Of a stretch of 18,984 bases of DNA, positions 1 through 8,800 are shown one piece after another. The stretch comes from an uncultured Eubacteriales bacterium. GTDB taxonomy: Bacteria; Bacillota; Clostridia; Peptostreptococcales; Anaerovoracaceae. The notes below the pieces were generated by a model. The model had not been told where the DNA came from and did not search any database. It was given only the letters and a program-made list of their open reading frames with translations. Position 1 is the first letter of the stretch. Each line of letters starts with the position of its first letter. The DNA is taken from positions 1-18,984 of the forward strand of contig CAJLHL010000038.1 of the NCBI GenBank assembly GCA_905206455.1, given 5' to 3'. The position numbers were made by a program, and so were the translations under genes.

Positions 1-40
1 TACAGCGCGCGTCCCGGCTCTCTTCGGTTTATCGATCGAC

Positions 41-99
41 GGCAGCGGAATTTTCTTTCTTTTTACCGATAATGCCGCTGCCGGCGGGGCAGCCCCGCC
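41..99. repeat. Nested inverted repeats downstream of ilvB
   Basis: Two inverted repeats follow the ilvB stop. GGCAGCGG (41-48) pairs with CCGCTGCC (75-82) across a T-rich loop. GGCGGGG (83-89) pairs with CCCCGCC (93-99) around a 3-base loop. Neither arm is followed by a T-run in the minus (ilvB) direction, so this is not a textbook intrinsic terminator, although it lies where one would be expected. The 134 bases left of ilvB hold no supportable gene. Confidence 0.5.
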
Positions 100-134
100 T
101 CACACGAAACCGTAATCTTTCCGAAAAAGTAAAT

Positions 135-1802
135 CTACAGATCTTTTGCAGACAGGACCTGATCGTTCATCGCATTGCCTGGAGGAACGATCGGGAACAC
201 ATCTTCTCCGGTATCGATATCGCAGACGATGAGATTTCCCCTGCCGCTGTCTGCCGCTTCTTTGAGGGCCGTTTTCAGCCCGTCCAGAGTATCGGCGCGG
301 TAGCCTCCCAGTCCGAAAGCCCCCGCCAGTTTCACATAATCGATGACATCCGGAAGCGTCGTAGCGGAATATCTCTTTTCAAAGAAGAGCTTCTGCCACT
401 GACGTACCATGCCCAATACATTATTTTTAAACAGAATCGTGATGATCGGCAGTTTGTTCGCCGCTACCGTCGCCATTTCATTGCAGTTCATGCGGAAACT
501 TCCGTCGCCGGAGATATGAATCACCCGGGCGTCCGGATTTCCCATCTGCGCGCCGATAGCCGCTCCCAGGCCGAATCCCATGGTACCCAGACCGCCGGAA
601 GTGATATTGGTGCGCGGCTTCGTAAACGGCCATTCCTGAGCTGTCCACATCTGATGCTGTCCCACATCGGTAGCCACGATCACGTCATCGCCCAGCACCT
701 CGTGAATCACTTTAAAGATATTCTGTGGCACAAAAGCGTCCTCAGAGATCGCCTTCGGAACACGGAAGGAATCGATCTTCTCCAGCCATACAGGATTTTT
801 CTTCTTCTCCGTCTTTTCCAGAAGCCTGCTGAGAATCTCTCGCATATCCCCGATGAGACTGAGATCGACGACGACATTTTTGTCGATTTCCGACTCGTCG
901 ATATCGATCTGAGCGATGACCGCATTCTTTGCAAAATGATTGACATCACCTGTCACACGGTCGCTGAATCTGGCGCCGATAGTGATCAGAAGGTCGCTGT
1001 TGTGCACCGCCTGATTTGCTTCCGTCTGTCCGTGCATTCCCACCATCCCCAGTGAGAGAGGGTGCTTTCTGGAAATCGCGCCCAGATTCATAAGAGTGGA
1101 AACTACCGGAATATCCGCTTTCTCCGCCAGTTCCGTCAGCTGAACGGAAGCTTCCGCGGTGATGACACCGCCGCCGGCATAAATCAGCGGGCGTTCCGCA
1201 CGATTGATGAGTTCCGCCAGACGATCCAGATCCTCATCAAGGTACTTTTTCACGACTGCGTCTTTTTCTGCCGCAGGGAGAGCCTCATATTCGTAAAGCT
1301 GTCCCATGATATCCTTCGGTACATCCACGAGAACCGGACCCGGACGTCCGCTTTTCGCGATGCGGAATGCTTCCCTGATATCGTCTGCAAGCTCGCTGAT
1401 ATCATTTACAAAGAAATTATGCTTCGTGATCGGCAGAGTGATTCCGTAAATATCGACTTCCTGAAAAGAGTCTCTGCCGATGAGAGCCAGCGGTACCTGC
1501 CCTGTAATGACCACCATAGGCACCGAGTCCATAAACGCTGTGGCGATGCCTGTAACGGTATTGGTAGCCCCCGGACCGCTGGTGGCAAAAGCTACGCCCA
1601 CCTTTCCCGTAGAGCGGGCGTAGCCGTCCGCAGCATGTGTGGCGCCCTGTTCATGGCTGGTGAGAACGTGATGAATATCGTCGCTGTAGTCATATAATGC
1701 GTCGTACAGCGGCATAATCTGACCTCCGGGATATCCGAAAACAGTATCCGCGCCCTGCTCTTTCAGACATTCTAATATTATATTTGAACCTTTTATTTTC
1801 AT
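135..1802 (-). CDS. ilvB: Acetolactate synthase, large (catalytic) subunit
   Basis: Thiamine-diphosphate enzyme that condenses two pyruvates to acetolactate, or pyruvate plus 2-ketobutyrate to acetohydroxybutyrate: the first step of valine, leucine and isoleucine synthesis in the cytoplasm. The N-terminus KGSNIILECLKEQGADTVFG is typical. The catalytic Glu sits in TSHEQGA near residue 51, SGPGATN follows, and the ThDP motif begins at GDGSF near residue 432 and ends at NN about 30 residues later. The C-terminus contains FPIVPPGNAM. I chose the internal ATG at 1802, giving 555 aa, because family members start at MK(I/L)KG. An ATG at 1829 would add nine residues with no family counterpart, although a GGAAG precedes it. 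The gene follows ilvC by 122 bases and is probably co-transcribed. No regulatory subunit gene (ilvN) is adjacent, which is unusual for an anabolic enzyme. Confidence 0.95.
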   Translation of the reverse strand: MKIKGSNIILECLKEQGADTVFGYPGGQIMPLYDALYDYSDDIHHVLTSHEQGATHAADGYARSTGKVGVAFATSGPGATNTVTGIATAFMDSVPMVVITGQVPLALIGRDSFQEVDIYGITLPITKHNFFVNDISELADDIREAFRIAKSGRPGPVLVDVPKDIMGQLYEYEALPAAEKDAVVKKYLDEDLDRLAELINRAERPLIYAGGGVITAEASVQLTELAEKADIPVVSTLMNLGAISRKHPLSLGMVGMHGQTEANQAVHNSDLLITIGARFSDRVTGDVNHFAKNAVIAQIDIDESEIDKNVVVDLSLIGDMREILSRLLEKTEKKKNPVWLEKIDSFRVPKAISEDAFVPQNIFKVIHEVLGDDVIVATDVGQHQMWTAQEWPFTKPRTNITSGGLGTMGFGLGAAIGAQMGNPDARVIHISGDGSFRMNCNEMATVAANKLPIITILFKNNVLGMVRQWQKLFFEKRYSATTLPDVIDYVKLAGAFGLGGYRADTLDGLKTALKEAADSGRGNLIVCDIDTGEDVFPIVPPGNAMNDQVLSAKDL

Positions 1803-1857
1803 ATTTCTTACTCTACAATCTGTCTGCAATGCTGAAATAACTTCCGTATTTGAAACG

Positions 1858-1881
1858 GGCAGCGCATTTTCATGCGCTGCC
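1858..1881. repeat. Perfect 9-bp hairpin between ilvC and ilvB
   Basis: GGCAGCGCA (1858-1866) and TGCGCTGCC (1873-1881) flank a 6-base loop in the gap between the ilvC stop and the ilvB start. No T-run follows on either strand, so this is more likely an RNA stability or processing element, or a weak attenuator, than a full terminator. Confidence 0.6.
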
Positions 1882-1924
1882 GTAAAGATCCCGTTATTCC
1901 GATCTATTCAGAAGCTCCGCGCCT

Positions 1925-2920
1925 TTATTTATCGTCGCTCCAGGAATACATCTTTCTGAGTTCTTTGCCCACTTCTTCCAGCTGATGAGCTGCCTTCAGC
2001 TTTCTCGTAGCGTTGAAGTGCTGTCTTCCGACCTTGTTTTCCATGATCCAGTTTCTCGCAAAAGTACCGTCCTGAATTTCTTCGAGAACTTTCTTCATCT
2101 CCTTCTTCGTTTCTTCTGTGATCATTCTCTTGCCGATCTCGTAATCGCCGAATTCCGCAGTGTCGGAGATAGAATGTCTCATCTCGGAGAAGCCTCCGTG
2201 ATAGATCAGATCCACGATCAGCTTCATCTCATGAATACATTCGAAATAAGCGTTTCTCGGATCATAACCCGCCTCCACGAGAGTTTCAAAACCCGCCTGC
2301 ATAAGAGCGGTTACGCCGCCGCAGAGTACGCACTGTTCGCCGAAGAGGTCCGTCTCCGTCTCCGTCTGGAATGTAGTTTCGAGAATCGCAGCTCTCGCGC
2401 CGCCGATGCCGGCGCCGTAAGCCAGCGCCTTTTCGAGAGCTCTGCCGGAAGCGTCCTGATGAATCGCCACCAGACAAGGCACGCCCTTGCCTTCCACATA
2501 TTCACTTCTGACGGTATGACCAGGTCCTTTCGGAGCGATCATCGCAACGTCGATGTTTGCAGGAGGAATGATCTGCTGAAAGTGGATATTGAAGCCGTGA
2601 GCGAACATGAGCATGTCGCCGTCCTTCAGATTTGGTTTGATGCTTTCGTTATATATATCAGCCTGTTTCTCGTCAGGTGTGAGAATCATGATAATATCTG
2701 CAGCGGCTGCAGCTTCCGCAGCGGTAGCCACCTTCAGGCCTGCTTCTTCCGCCGTCTTCCAGGACTTGCTGCCTTCGTACAGACCGACGATCACGTTTAC
2801 GCCGCTTTCCTTCAAGTTCAGCGCATGAGCATGTCCCTGGCTGCCGTAGCCGATAATCGCAACCGTTTTTCCATCTAATACGGAAAGATTACAGTCGCTC
2901 TGATAATAGATATTTGCCAT
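1925..2920 (-). CDS. ilvC: Ketol-acid reductoisomerase (class I)
   Basis: Converts acetolactate or acetohydroxybutyrate to the dihydroxy acid using NADPH and Mg2+, the second common step of branched-chain amino acid synthesis. At 331 aa it is a class I (short) enzyme. Visible motifs: the Rossmann loop GYGSQGHAHALNLKESG starting at residue 24; the cofactor loop YEGSKSW with Ser51 and Ser53, consistent with NADPH; AHGFN with catalytic His108; and metal ligands Asp191 and Glu195 in TDLFGEQ and Glu227 and Glu231 in FECIHE. The start ATG has a perfect AAGGAGG (plus strand 2929-2935). A strong promoter and a tandem repeat lie directly upstream, so ilvC heads the ilvC-ilvB unit. The gene order ilvC then ilvB is the reverse of the common ilvB-N-C. 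Confidence 0.97.
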   Translation of the reverse strand: MANIYYQSDCNLSVLDGKTVAIIGYGSQGHAHALNLKESGVNVIVGLYEGSKSWKTAEEAGLKVATAAEAAAAADIIMILTPDEKQADIYNESIKPNLKDGDMLMFAHGFNIHFQQIIPPANIDVAMIAPKGPGHTVRSEYVEGKGVPCLVAIHQDASGRALEKALAYGAGIGGARAAILETTFQTETETDLFGEQCVLCGGVTALMQAGFETLVEAGYDPRNAYFECIHEMKLIVDLIYHGGFSEMRHSISDTAEFGDYEIGKRMITEETKKEMKKVLEEIQDGTFARNWIMENKVGRQHFNATRKLKAAHQLEEVGKELRKMYSWSDDK

Positions 2921-2962
2921 TTTTTATTCCTCCTTTTAATTTGAAATTCTTATCAAAATCAA

Positions 2963-3010
2963 TACCAATGTACTTGATATCCACTTTACCAAGGCACTTG
3001 ATATTCACCT
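2963..3010 (-). repeat. Two-copy 24-bp tandem repeat over the ilvC start region (candidate operator)
   Basis: On the plus strand the units are 2963-2986 and 2987-3010, 20 of 24 bases identical. Their cores are TACCAATGTACTTGATA and TACCAAGGCACTTGATA. Each core contains an imperfect dyad (CAAG-N3-CTTG in the promoter-proximal copy). They run from about the predicted transcription start to roughly 45 bases into the leader, a position suited to a repressor. No T-box, riboswitch or complete CodY box was seen here. Confidence 0.6.
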
Positions 3011-3013
3011 TTT

Positions 3014-3042
3014 ATCTTACTATTCGAATCTGGCGAAGTCAA
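3014..3042 (-). promoter_or_regulatory. Sigma-A promoter of ilvC-ilvB
   Basis: On the minus strand, -35 TTGACT (3037-3042) and -10 TAAGAT (3014-3019) are separated by 17 bases. Transcription should start near 3007, giving a leader of about 87 nt. The promoter lies just downstream of the radical SAM gene's stop codon. Confidence 0.75.
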
Positions 3043-3058
3043 CGCATTTTCAGTCTTT

Positions 3059-3997
3059 TCAGCGTTTTTGCCAGAAATAATAGTCCCGATTCAGATAATC
3101 GCACCGGTCTCCCTGAAAAATATCCTCCGCCTCCATGATCTCGTCGATGATATCACGTATCCTCCACCAGCTCATGCCCCAGTTGCAAAAGACGGTATTC
3201 TCCTCCGGCGCCCGGCTGACCAGCCGCTGCACACAGATCTCGGGAGAGAGAAAGCGGAGAAAACGGACGACTCTCTCAGCATATTCTCTCGGACCGATGA
3301 GCTGAAACTCACCGTCTTCGTACTGACGGCAAAGTTCCGTGTCTCTCTCGATATACAGAGAATGCAGCTTGACTTGCTCCACTTTCAGGGAGGTAAGTAT
3401 TTTGGCCGCCTCCTCCGCATCCTCGCCGTCATCCCAGGGCAGATTGAGAATCAAATGCGCGCAGACTTCAAAACCGCGGCTGTGGCAGCGCAGAACACCG
3501 TCGATAAATTCCGCCAGAGAATGTCCCCGGTTGATTTTTTTCAGCGTTTTGTGCCGGATGCTCTGAAGCCCCAGTTCGATAACAGCGGGCTTTTCGAAAT
3601 CACCGCAGATTTTCGCAACGGCGTCCAGATACCTGTCGGATATACAGTCCGGCCGGGTGGAAATACAGACCTCGGCAATCTCCGGTATGGTGAGAGCCTC
3701 TCTCAGACAGTCCGACAGATCTTCGACAGGGAGAAATGTATTCGTAAAGTTCTGAAAATATGCGCAAAAAGTATCCGCCCCATAACGTTTTCCGATGTAT
3801 TCCATATTTGCGCGCAGCTGCTCCGTCACGGAAAGCGCGGCGGAAAGATTTTCAAATCCGGCGCCCGCAGCGCCGCAAAACGTACATCCCCGCCCGTCCA
3901 GCCGATTGGGACAGGAAACCGTTAGACTGACCGGCATCTTATATACTTTTCGTCCATATCTGCGTTTCATGTATTCTGAATAAGACAGATATCTCAT
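3059..3997 (-). CDS. Radical SAM protein of the TIGR01212/YhcC-like type
   Basis: A 312-aa radical SAM protein. The N-terminus LSYSEYMKRRYGRKVYKM followed by SCPNRLDGRGCTFCG matches the YhcC/TIGR01212 family. The three cluster cysteines are Cys29, Cys38 and Cys41 (C-x8-C-x2-C), a wider spacing than the classical CxxxCxxC, as this family shows. Later segments CISTRPDCISDRYLD, ELGLQSI and AHLILNLPWDDGED are typical of the Elp3-like radical SAM barrel. The biochemical substrate is not known to me. The start ATG is preceded by a modest AAGAGG. Upstream is a hairpin-rich leader (4019-4209) and downstream is the ilvC promoter, so it is probably not part of the ilv unit. Confidence 0.88.
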   Translation of the reverse strand: MRYLSYSEYMKRRYGRKVYKMPVSLTVSCPNRLDGRGCTFCGAAGAGFENLSAALSVTEQLRANMEYIGKRYGADTFCAYFQNFTNTFLPVEDLSDCLREALTIPEIAEVCISTRPDCISDRYLDAVAKICGDFEKPAVIELGLQSIRHKTLKKINRGHSLAEFIDGVLRCHSRGFEVCAHLILNLPWDDGEDAEEAAKILTSLKVEQVKLHSLYIERDTELCRQYEDGEFQLIGPREYAERVVRFLRFLSPEICVQRLVSRAPEENTVFCNWGMSWWRIRDIIDEIMEAEDIFQGDRCDYLNRDYYFWQKR

Positions 3998-4018
3998 ATG
4001 CGTGGCCTCTTTTCCCGG

Positions 4019-4041
4019 AAAAACCGCCCGTCTGCCGGCGG
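4019..4041 (-). terminator. Terminator-like hairpin just upstream of the radical SAM gene
   Basis: In the minus direction, CCGCC (4041-4037) and GGCGG (4028-4024) enclose an 8-base loop and are followed by five T (4023-4019). It ends about 20 bases before the radical SAM start, so if functional it would act as an attenuator or as a second terminator for the gene upstream. The stem is short. Confidence 0.4.
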
Positions 4042-4158
4042 AAAAACACTTTTCCGAAAGATCTGTTCAGATCCGGATGCGCATCCATCCGGAAAAACAC
4101 TCAGAATCGCGCCGTCTTTCGGAGAAAGGATTTCTCTGCAGCAACCGAGAATTCCGGC

Positions 4159-4209
4159 AAAAAACAAAAGAGGGATCTCCGGCATCACACACCGTCGTTC
4201 CCCCTCCTT
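4159..4209 (-). terminator. Intrinsic terminator after the small P-loop ATPase gene
   Basis: AAGGAGGG (minus, 4209-4202) pairs with CCCTCTTT (4174-4167) with one G-U pair, and TTTTGTTTTTT follows. The loop is long (27 nt) with a weak inner stem. It lies about 40 bases after the ATPase stop. GCATCA (4214-4209) and TGATGC (4187-4182), read on the minus strand, form a competing stem. Confidence 0.55.
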
Positions 4210-4246
4210 GATGCAATTTTTCCGAATATTACTTATGTACCGAAAG

Positions 4247-4669
4247 TTATTTGTTTAAAATTTCGTACTGTCTCACGCTGGCATCCAGTTCTTCCAGATC
4301 CGCACTGAGGCTTACGACGAACTCGATACCGGACTTATCCGAAATCACCTGAAGTCTTCTGAGGAATTCAGGAAGATCGCGGACAGCGATATCGGCATGC
4401 TTGAGGATGCTGTCGATAAAGATCACTTCGATATCGTGGTTGGAACTCATGATACCATAGATAAATCCGATATATTCGTCTATATTATTGACATATTCAT
4501 AATCATCCATCACGATCATTCTAATGTTGATATCGAGGTCGTGCTTCAGTCTGTCGTCTTTAATGATGAATACAACGCTGCCGTCTTTCTCTGCGATGTC
4601 GCGGTTGGCCATTTCCACCATCATTTTCGTCTTGCCGGTGCCTTTGTGACCCACTAAAAGTTTAATCAT
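4247..4669 (-). CDS. Small P-loop NTPase of unknown role
   Basis: A 140-aa soluble protein that is almost only a nucleotide-binding core. Walker A GHKGTGKT is at residues 7-14 directly after a beta strand (IKLLV), and a Walker B-like IEVIFIDS lies past mid-protein. The C-terminal part (FLRRLQVISDKSGIEFVVSL) resembles the end of an AAA/RecA-like core where a strand follows a helix. No other domain, signal peptide or membrane segment is visible. The start at 4669 is chosen because AAGGGAG lies nine bases upstream, while the more upstream ATG (4714) falls inside the promoter -10. It has its own promoter and terminator, so it is monocistronic, and no partner gene suggests a function. Confidence 0.8.
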   Translation of the reverse strand: MIKLLVGHKGTGKTKMMVEMANRDIAEKDGSVVFIIKDDRLKHDLDINIRMIVMDDYEYVNNIDEYIGFIYGIMSSNHDIEVIFIDSILKHADIAVRDLPEFLRRLQVISDKSGIEFVVSLSADLEELDASVRQYEILNK

Positions 4670-4713
4670 TGTATCTATTCTCCCTTCGATGAAATTTTGT
4701 CTTTCATGAATCA

Positions 4714-4742
4714 ATTATACTATCTGAGCCGAAAAAGAACAA
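4714..4742 (-). promoter_or_regulatory. Promoter of the small P-loop ATPase gene
   Basis: Consensus -10 TATAAT (4714-4719) with a weaker -35 TTGTTC (4737-4742) and a 17-base spacer, giving a leader of about 38 nt to the ATG at 4669. Confidence 0.55.
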
Positions 4743-4826
4743 CCGCTATCAGCAAGAAAAATCGTTGTTTTACTAATTTTTTAGTTCTACAATGTAAATA
4801 TTACCAATCCTGCGGATTTAACGAAT

Positions 4827-5876
4827 TTATTTCGGCGGCGTATCTTTTTTCGCCGCCAGCCTCAGCTGGCCGCAGGCCGCGCTGATATCGGAACCCAGCT
4901 CGCGGCGTACGGTAACTTCGATACCTTTGTCTTTCAGCGCAGAAGCGAACAGCTGCGCACGCTGCCGCGCGGAACCTCGATACTGTTTTTCCGACACGTC
5001 GTTGAGGGGGATCAGATTGACGTGACAGAGCATTCCTTTCAGCAGAGAAACCAGTCTCCGGGCGTCTTCGAGACTGTCGTTGACTCCGGAAATCAGTGCG
5101 TATTCGAAGGTGATTCTGCGGTGTGTCCGCTCCGCTGTGCGGCGGCAGACCTCCATCAGCCGTCGCATATCGTAGCCTGCCGCCACCGGCATGAGTTTTC
5201 TGCGCGTCTCGTCGTCCGCAGCGTGAAGGGAGACCGCCAGATTGACCTGAGGCATGTCCTCTGCAAACCGCTGAATTTTCGAAAGAAGGCCGCAGGTTGA
5301 AACCGTTATATTGCGCAGACCGATGTTCAGTCCGTTTTCATCGTGAAGAATCCGGATAGCTCTGAGCAGTTCATCATAATTGTCAAAAGGTTCTCCCGTT
5401 CCCATGACGACGATATGGCCGATCCTCTCACCGGTATCCCTGCTCATGGCCGCTACCTGATCGGCGATTTCTCCCGCCGTCAGATTGCGCTCCAGTCCGC
5501 TGATTCCCGACGCGCAGAAAGCGCATCCCATCCGGCAACCGGCCTGGGAGGAAATACACGCGGTATTTCCGTACCTGTACTTCATAAAGACGCTCTCGAT
5601 GGCAGAACCGCCTTCTACTTCAAATAGGTATTTCCGCGTCCCGTCTTTTCGGGACTCTTGTTTTTTGAGAAGACGTACCGAATCGATAACCGCGGTTTCT
5701 TTCAGTCTGTCTCGGAGCTTTGACGAAAGCTCCGTCATTTCGTCGAAGGATGCGGCTCCGCCGTAGATCCTCCGAAAGACCTGCAGAGCCCGGAACTTTT
5801 TTTCCCCGAGATGCAGAAACCAATCCTGCATCTCAGGGAGAGTCATATTTTTCAGATGTGTTTTTTCTGTTTCCAT
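4827..5876 (-). CDS. rlmN: 23S rRNA (adenine-C2)-methyltransferase RlmN
   Basis: Radical SAM methyltransferase that modifies A2503 of 23S rRNA and, in studied members, A37 of some tRNAs. At 349 aa it is family-sized. The signature ACISSQAGCRMGCAFC holds the cluster cysteines Cys114, Cys118 and Cys121, with Cys107 at the conserved CISSQ position. The methyl-carrying Cys is Cys335 in SAACGQL. GTGEPFDNYD, STCGL and NLAVSLHAADDETRR are also diagnostic. The start lies nine bases after the ileS stop, so the two are co-transcribed under the T-box. Its own ribosome binding site is weak, suggesting translational coupling to ileS. The stop lies in a 7-bp hairpin (GGCGGCG 4834-4840 with CGCCGCC 4851-4857) that lacks a T-run. 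Confidence 0.96.
   Translation of the reverse strand: METEKTHLKNMTLPEMQDWFLHLGEKKFRALQVFRRIYGGAASFDEMTELSSKLRDRLKETAVIDSVRLLKKQESRKDGTRKYLFEVEGGSAIESVFMKYRYGNTACISSQAGCRMGCAFCASGISGLERNLTAGEIADQVAAMSRDTGERIGHIVVMGTGEPFDNYDELLRAIRILHDENGLNIGLRNITVSTCGLLSKIQRFAEDMPQVNLAVSLHAADDETRRKLMPVAAGYDMRRLMEVCRRTAERTHRRITFEYALISGVNDSLEDARRLVSLLKGMLCHVNLIPLNDVSEKQYRGSARQRAQLFASALKDKGIEVTVRRELGSDISAACGQLRLAAKKDTPPK
4834..4857. repeat. GC-rich hairpin at the end of rlmN
   Basis: GGCGGCG and CGCCGCC form a 7-bp stem with a 10-base loop overlapping the last codons of rlmN. It could help end or stabilise the ileS-rlmN message, but no T-tract follows in the direction of transcription. The remaining bases up to 4713 are AT-rich and contain the ATPase promoter. 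Confidence 0.5.
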
Positions 5877-5885
5877 GACACGCGC

Positions 5886-8800
5886 TTATGCCTTTTCCAC
5901 AGCGATACCCGTGATATGGCCGTTGAGCTTAAATTCTTCCAGAGAGTCTGCCGTATAATTCAGCTGCAGCGCCAGAGTTTCTTTCATTATATAATCTCTG
6001 TGCTCTTCAAATGCATCCCTGGATTCTTCATCGCAGTTTACATGGATATGGATATTATCCATCATCTCCAGATTTTTCTGCTTTCTCATCTGCTGAACCT
6101 TGGAGATCAGCTCTCTGGCCAGGCCTTCGGAGACCAGCTCCGGCGTCAGCTGCGTTCCCAGGATGACGAACACGCCGCGGTCTGTTCCCACAGCAAAACC
6201 CTCTTTGGCCGTCACTCTGACCTCGATCAGATCCCCCGGGATTTCGGTATCCTCACCGCCCAGATTTAAGACGATCTTATCTTCTTCACCCAGTCTGGCG
6301 ATGACTTGTTTAGCGTCGGCAACGGCGAGAGCCTTTCCGAACTCTTTTACCTTTCCGCCTAGCACAGGACCCGCTTTCCGGAAGTCCGGCTTCAGAGAAT
6401 AATTCATATAAGTGTCCATATTCTTTTCGAATACTACAGCCTTGACGTTGAGCTCTTCCATGATCAGCTGAACCATGTCGCCGATCTGCTCTTCGTATCT
6501 GCTGTCCACCAGAATCTCGGACAGCGGCTGTCTCACCTTGATCTTCTCTTTTTCTCTCTCTCCTCTTCCCAGAGTTACGATCGTTCTCACCAGCTCCATC
6601 TTTTCTTCCAGATCGGTATCGATAAGGGCTTCCTCCGCCTTCGGGAAGAAAGCGAGATGCACAGATTCTTCACCGGTGAGCTTCGTATACATTTCGTCGG
6701 CGATAAACGGAGCGAACGGCGCGGAGAGCAGAGCGGCGCCCCGGAGCATTTCATAGGTCGTCAGCAGAACCGCTTTTTTGTCCTCTGTCATCTCTTCCGC
6801 GTAGAATCTTCTTCTCGCTCTTCTGATATACCAGTTGGACAGATCCTCTGCCACGAATTCCGTAATCTTCTTCACCGCTTTCATGTGCTCGTAATTGTCC
6901 ATCGCCGCGGTGACGTCTCTCACCAGAGCGTTAAACCGGGAAAGAATCCAGCGATCCAGCTCCGGACGCTCTTTCGGAGCGATCTGAAGATCCGCGATAT
7001 CCACATCGTCCGTATTGGAATAGAGCACAAAGAAATTGTATACATTTCTCAGTGTTCCGAAATATTTGCTCTGAATCTCCTGAACGCCTTCCTCGTCGAA
7101 CTTGGTCGGAGACCAGGCCGGAGATGTATACAGAAGATACCATCTTGCCACGTCGGCGCCGTACTTGTCGAAGAGAGCAAAAGGATCCACCGTATTGCCC
7201 TTGGACTTTGACATCTTCTTTCCCTCTTTGTCGAGAATCAGATCGTTTACCAGGACATTTTTATACGGCGCTTTTCCCATGATGAAAGTGGAAATCGCCA
7301 GAAGGGAGTAGAACCATCCTCTGGTCTGGTCGATGCCCTCGCAGATGAAGTCCGCAGGGAAGCATTCATCGAAATTCTCTTTGTTTTCAAAAGGATAGTG
7401 CTGCTGAGCAAATGGCATAGATCCGCTGTCAAACCAGCAGTCCATGACTTCCGGGATTCTCGTCATCGGCTTGCCGCAGTGCGGACAGGTGAGGTGAACG
7501 TCATCCACATACGGCCGATGAAGTTCGATGCTCGTATCGATGTCTTCCTGAGCCTTCTCCACTAATTCCTCGCGGGAACCGATGCATTCCAGATGTCCGC
7601 ATTCACATCTCCACACCGGAATCGGCGTACCCCAGTATCTGTTTCTGGAAACCGCCCAGTCTTTTACATCGGCGATCCAGTTTCCGAATCTTCCTTCTCC
7701 CACGAAAGGCGGCTGCCAGTTGACGGTGTTATTATTTTCCACTAACTGATCTCTCAGTTTTGTCATCTCGATATACCAGCTCGGCTTCGCATAATAAATC
7801 AGCGGCGTTCCGCATCTCCAGCAGTGAGGATAATTATGAGCTATTTTTTCCTTGGAAAAGAGCTTCTTTTCCGCCGCCAGATATTTGATGATATCTATGT
7901 CGAGGCCGTCTTCCATGACAAACCGGCCCTCCCATGGGGTTTCGGTGTATTTTCCGTCTTCACCCACCGGATTCAGTACCGGCAGATCGTATCTGCGTCC
8001 CGTCTGATAGTCGTCTTCACCGAACGCCGGCGCCGTGTGGACAATACCCGTACCGTCCACCGTGGTGACGTAATCGCCCAGGGTCACGAAAAAGGCTTTC
8101 TTATCCGTGGACAGAAACGGCATCAGCTGTTCGTATTCCTGATATTCCAGCTCCGCTCCCTTCATCTCCTGAAGTACGGTATACTGACCTTCGCCCAGAT
8201 GCTTATCCGCCAGATCTTTCGCCAGATAGAAGATCTCACCGTCTTTTTCGGCTTTGATATAATCGATTTCCGGCCCCACTGTCAGAGCGGCATTGGCTGC
8301 CAGCGTCCACGGTGTGGTGGTCCAGGCCAGGAAATATTCGTTGTCCGCGCCCTTTTTCTTAAACTTCGCCGTCAGCGTATTGGACTTGATTTCCTTATAA
8401 CCCTGCGCCACTTCATGGGAAGCCAGGCCCGTGCCGCAGCGCGGACAGTACGGCAGGATCTTATGGCCTTCATAGAGAAGCCCTTCGTCGAAAAACTTTT
8501 TGAGAATCCACCAGCCGGTCTCGATGAAATTATTGTCCAGCGTGATATACGGATTGTCCAGATCCACCATATATCCCATGCGCTTTGTCATATTTCTCCA
8601 CATGCCCTCGTATTCGAAGACGGATTCCCGGCATTTTTCGTTGAACTCTTTGATTCCGTACTTTTCGATATCCTGCTTGCCGCTCATATTGAGCTTTTTT
8701 TCAACTTCGATTTCCACCGGGAGACCGTGGGTATCCCAGCCGGCCTTTCTTTTCACCTTGTATCCCTGCATCGTCTTGTAGCGGCAGACAGAATCCTTCA

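Noticed and set aside
72..1055. Long plus-strand open frame opposite ilvB (327 codons)
   Set aside because: It is antisense to a clear acetolactate synthase, has no recognisable domain and no ribosome binding site; it exists only because of codon bias on the other strand.
1803..1829. Upstream ATG for ilvB adding nine residues
   Set aside because: The added residues do not match the family N-terminus, although a GGAAG precedes this ATG; the internal ATG fits homologues better.
2286..2505. Overlapping minus-strand frames inside ilvC
   Set aside because: Alternative-frame shadows of ilvC made of Arg/Gly/Ser-rich sequence with no signals.
3043..3060. Possible CodY box upstream of the ilvC -35
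   Set aside because: Only a half-site (CTGAAAAT) is present; the other half of AATTTTCWGAAAATT is missing.
4090..4180. Riboswitch-like stretch on the plus strand (GGAGAAAGGATTTCTCTGCAGC)
   Set aside because: Compared by eye with SAM, glycine and TPP consensus cores; the conserved core bases are not there and no plus-strand gene follows.
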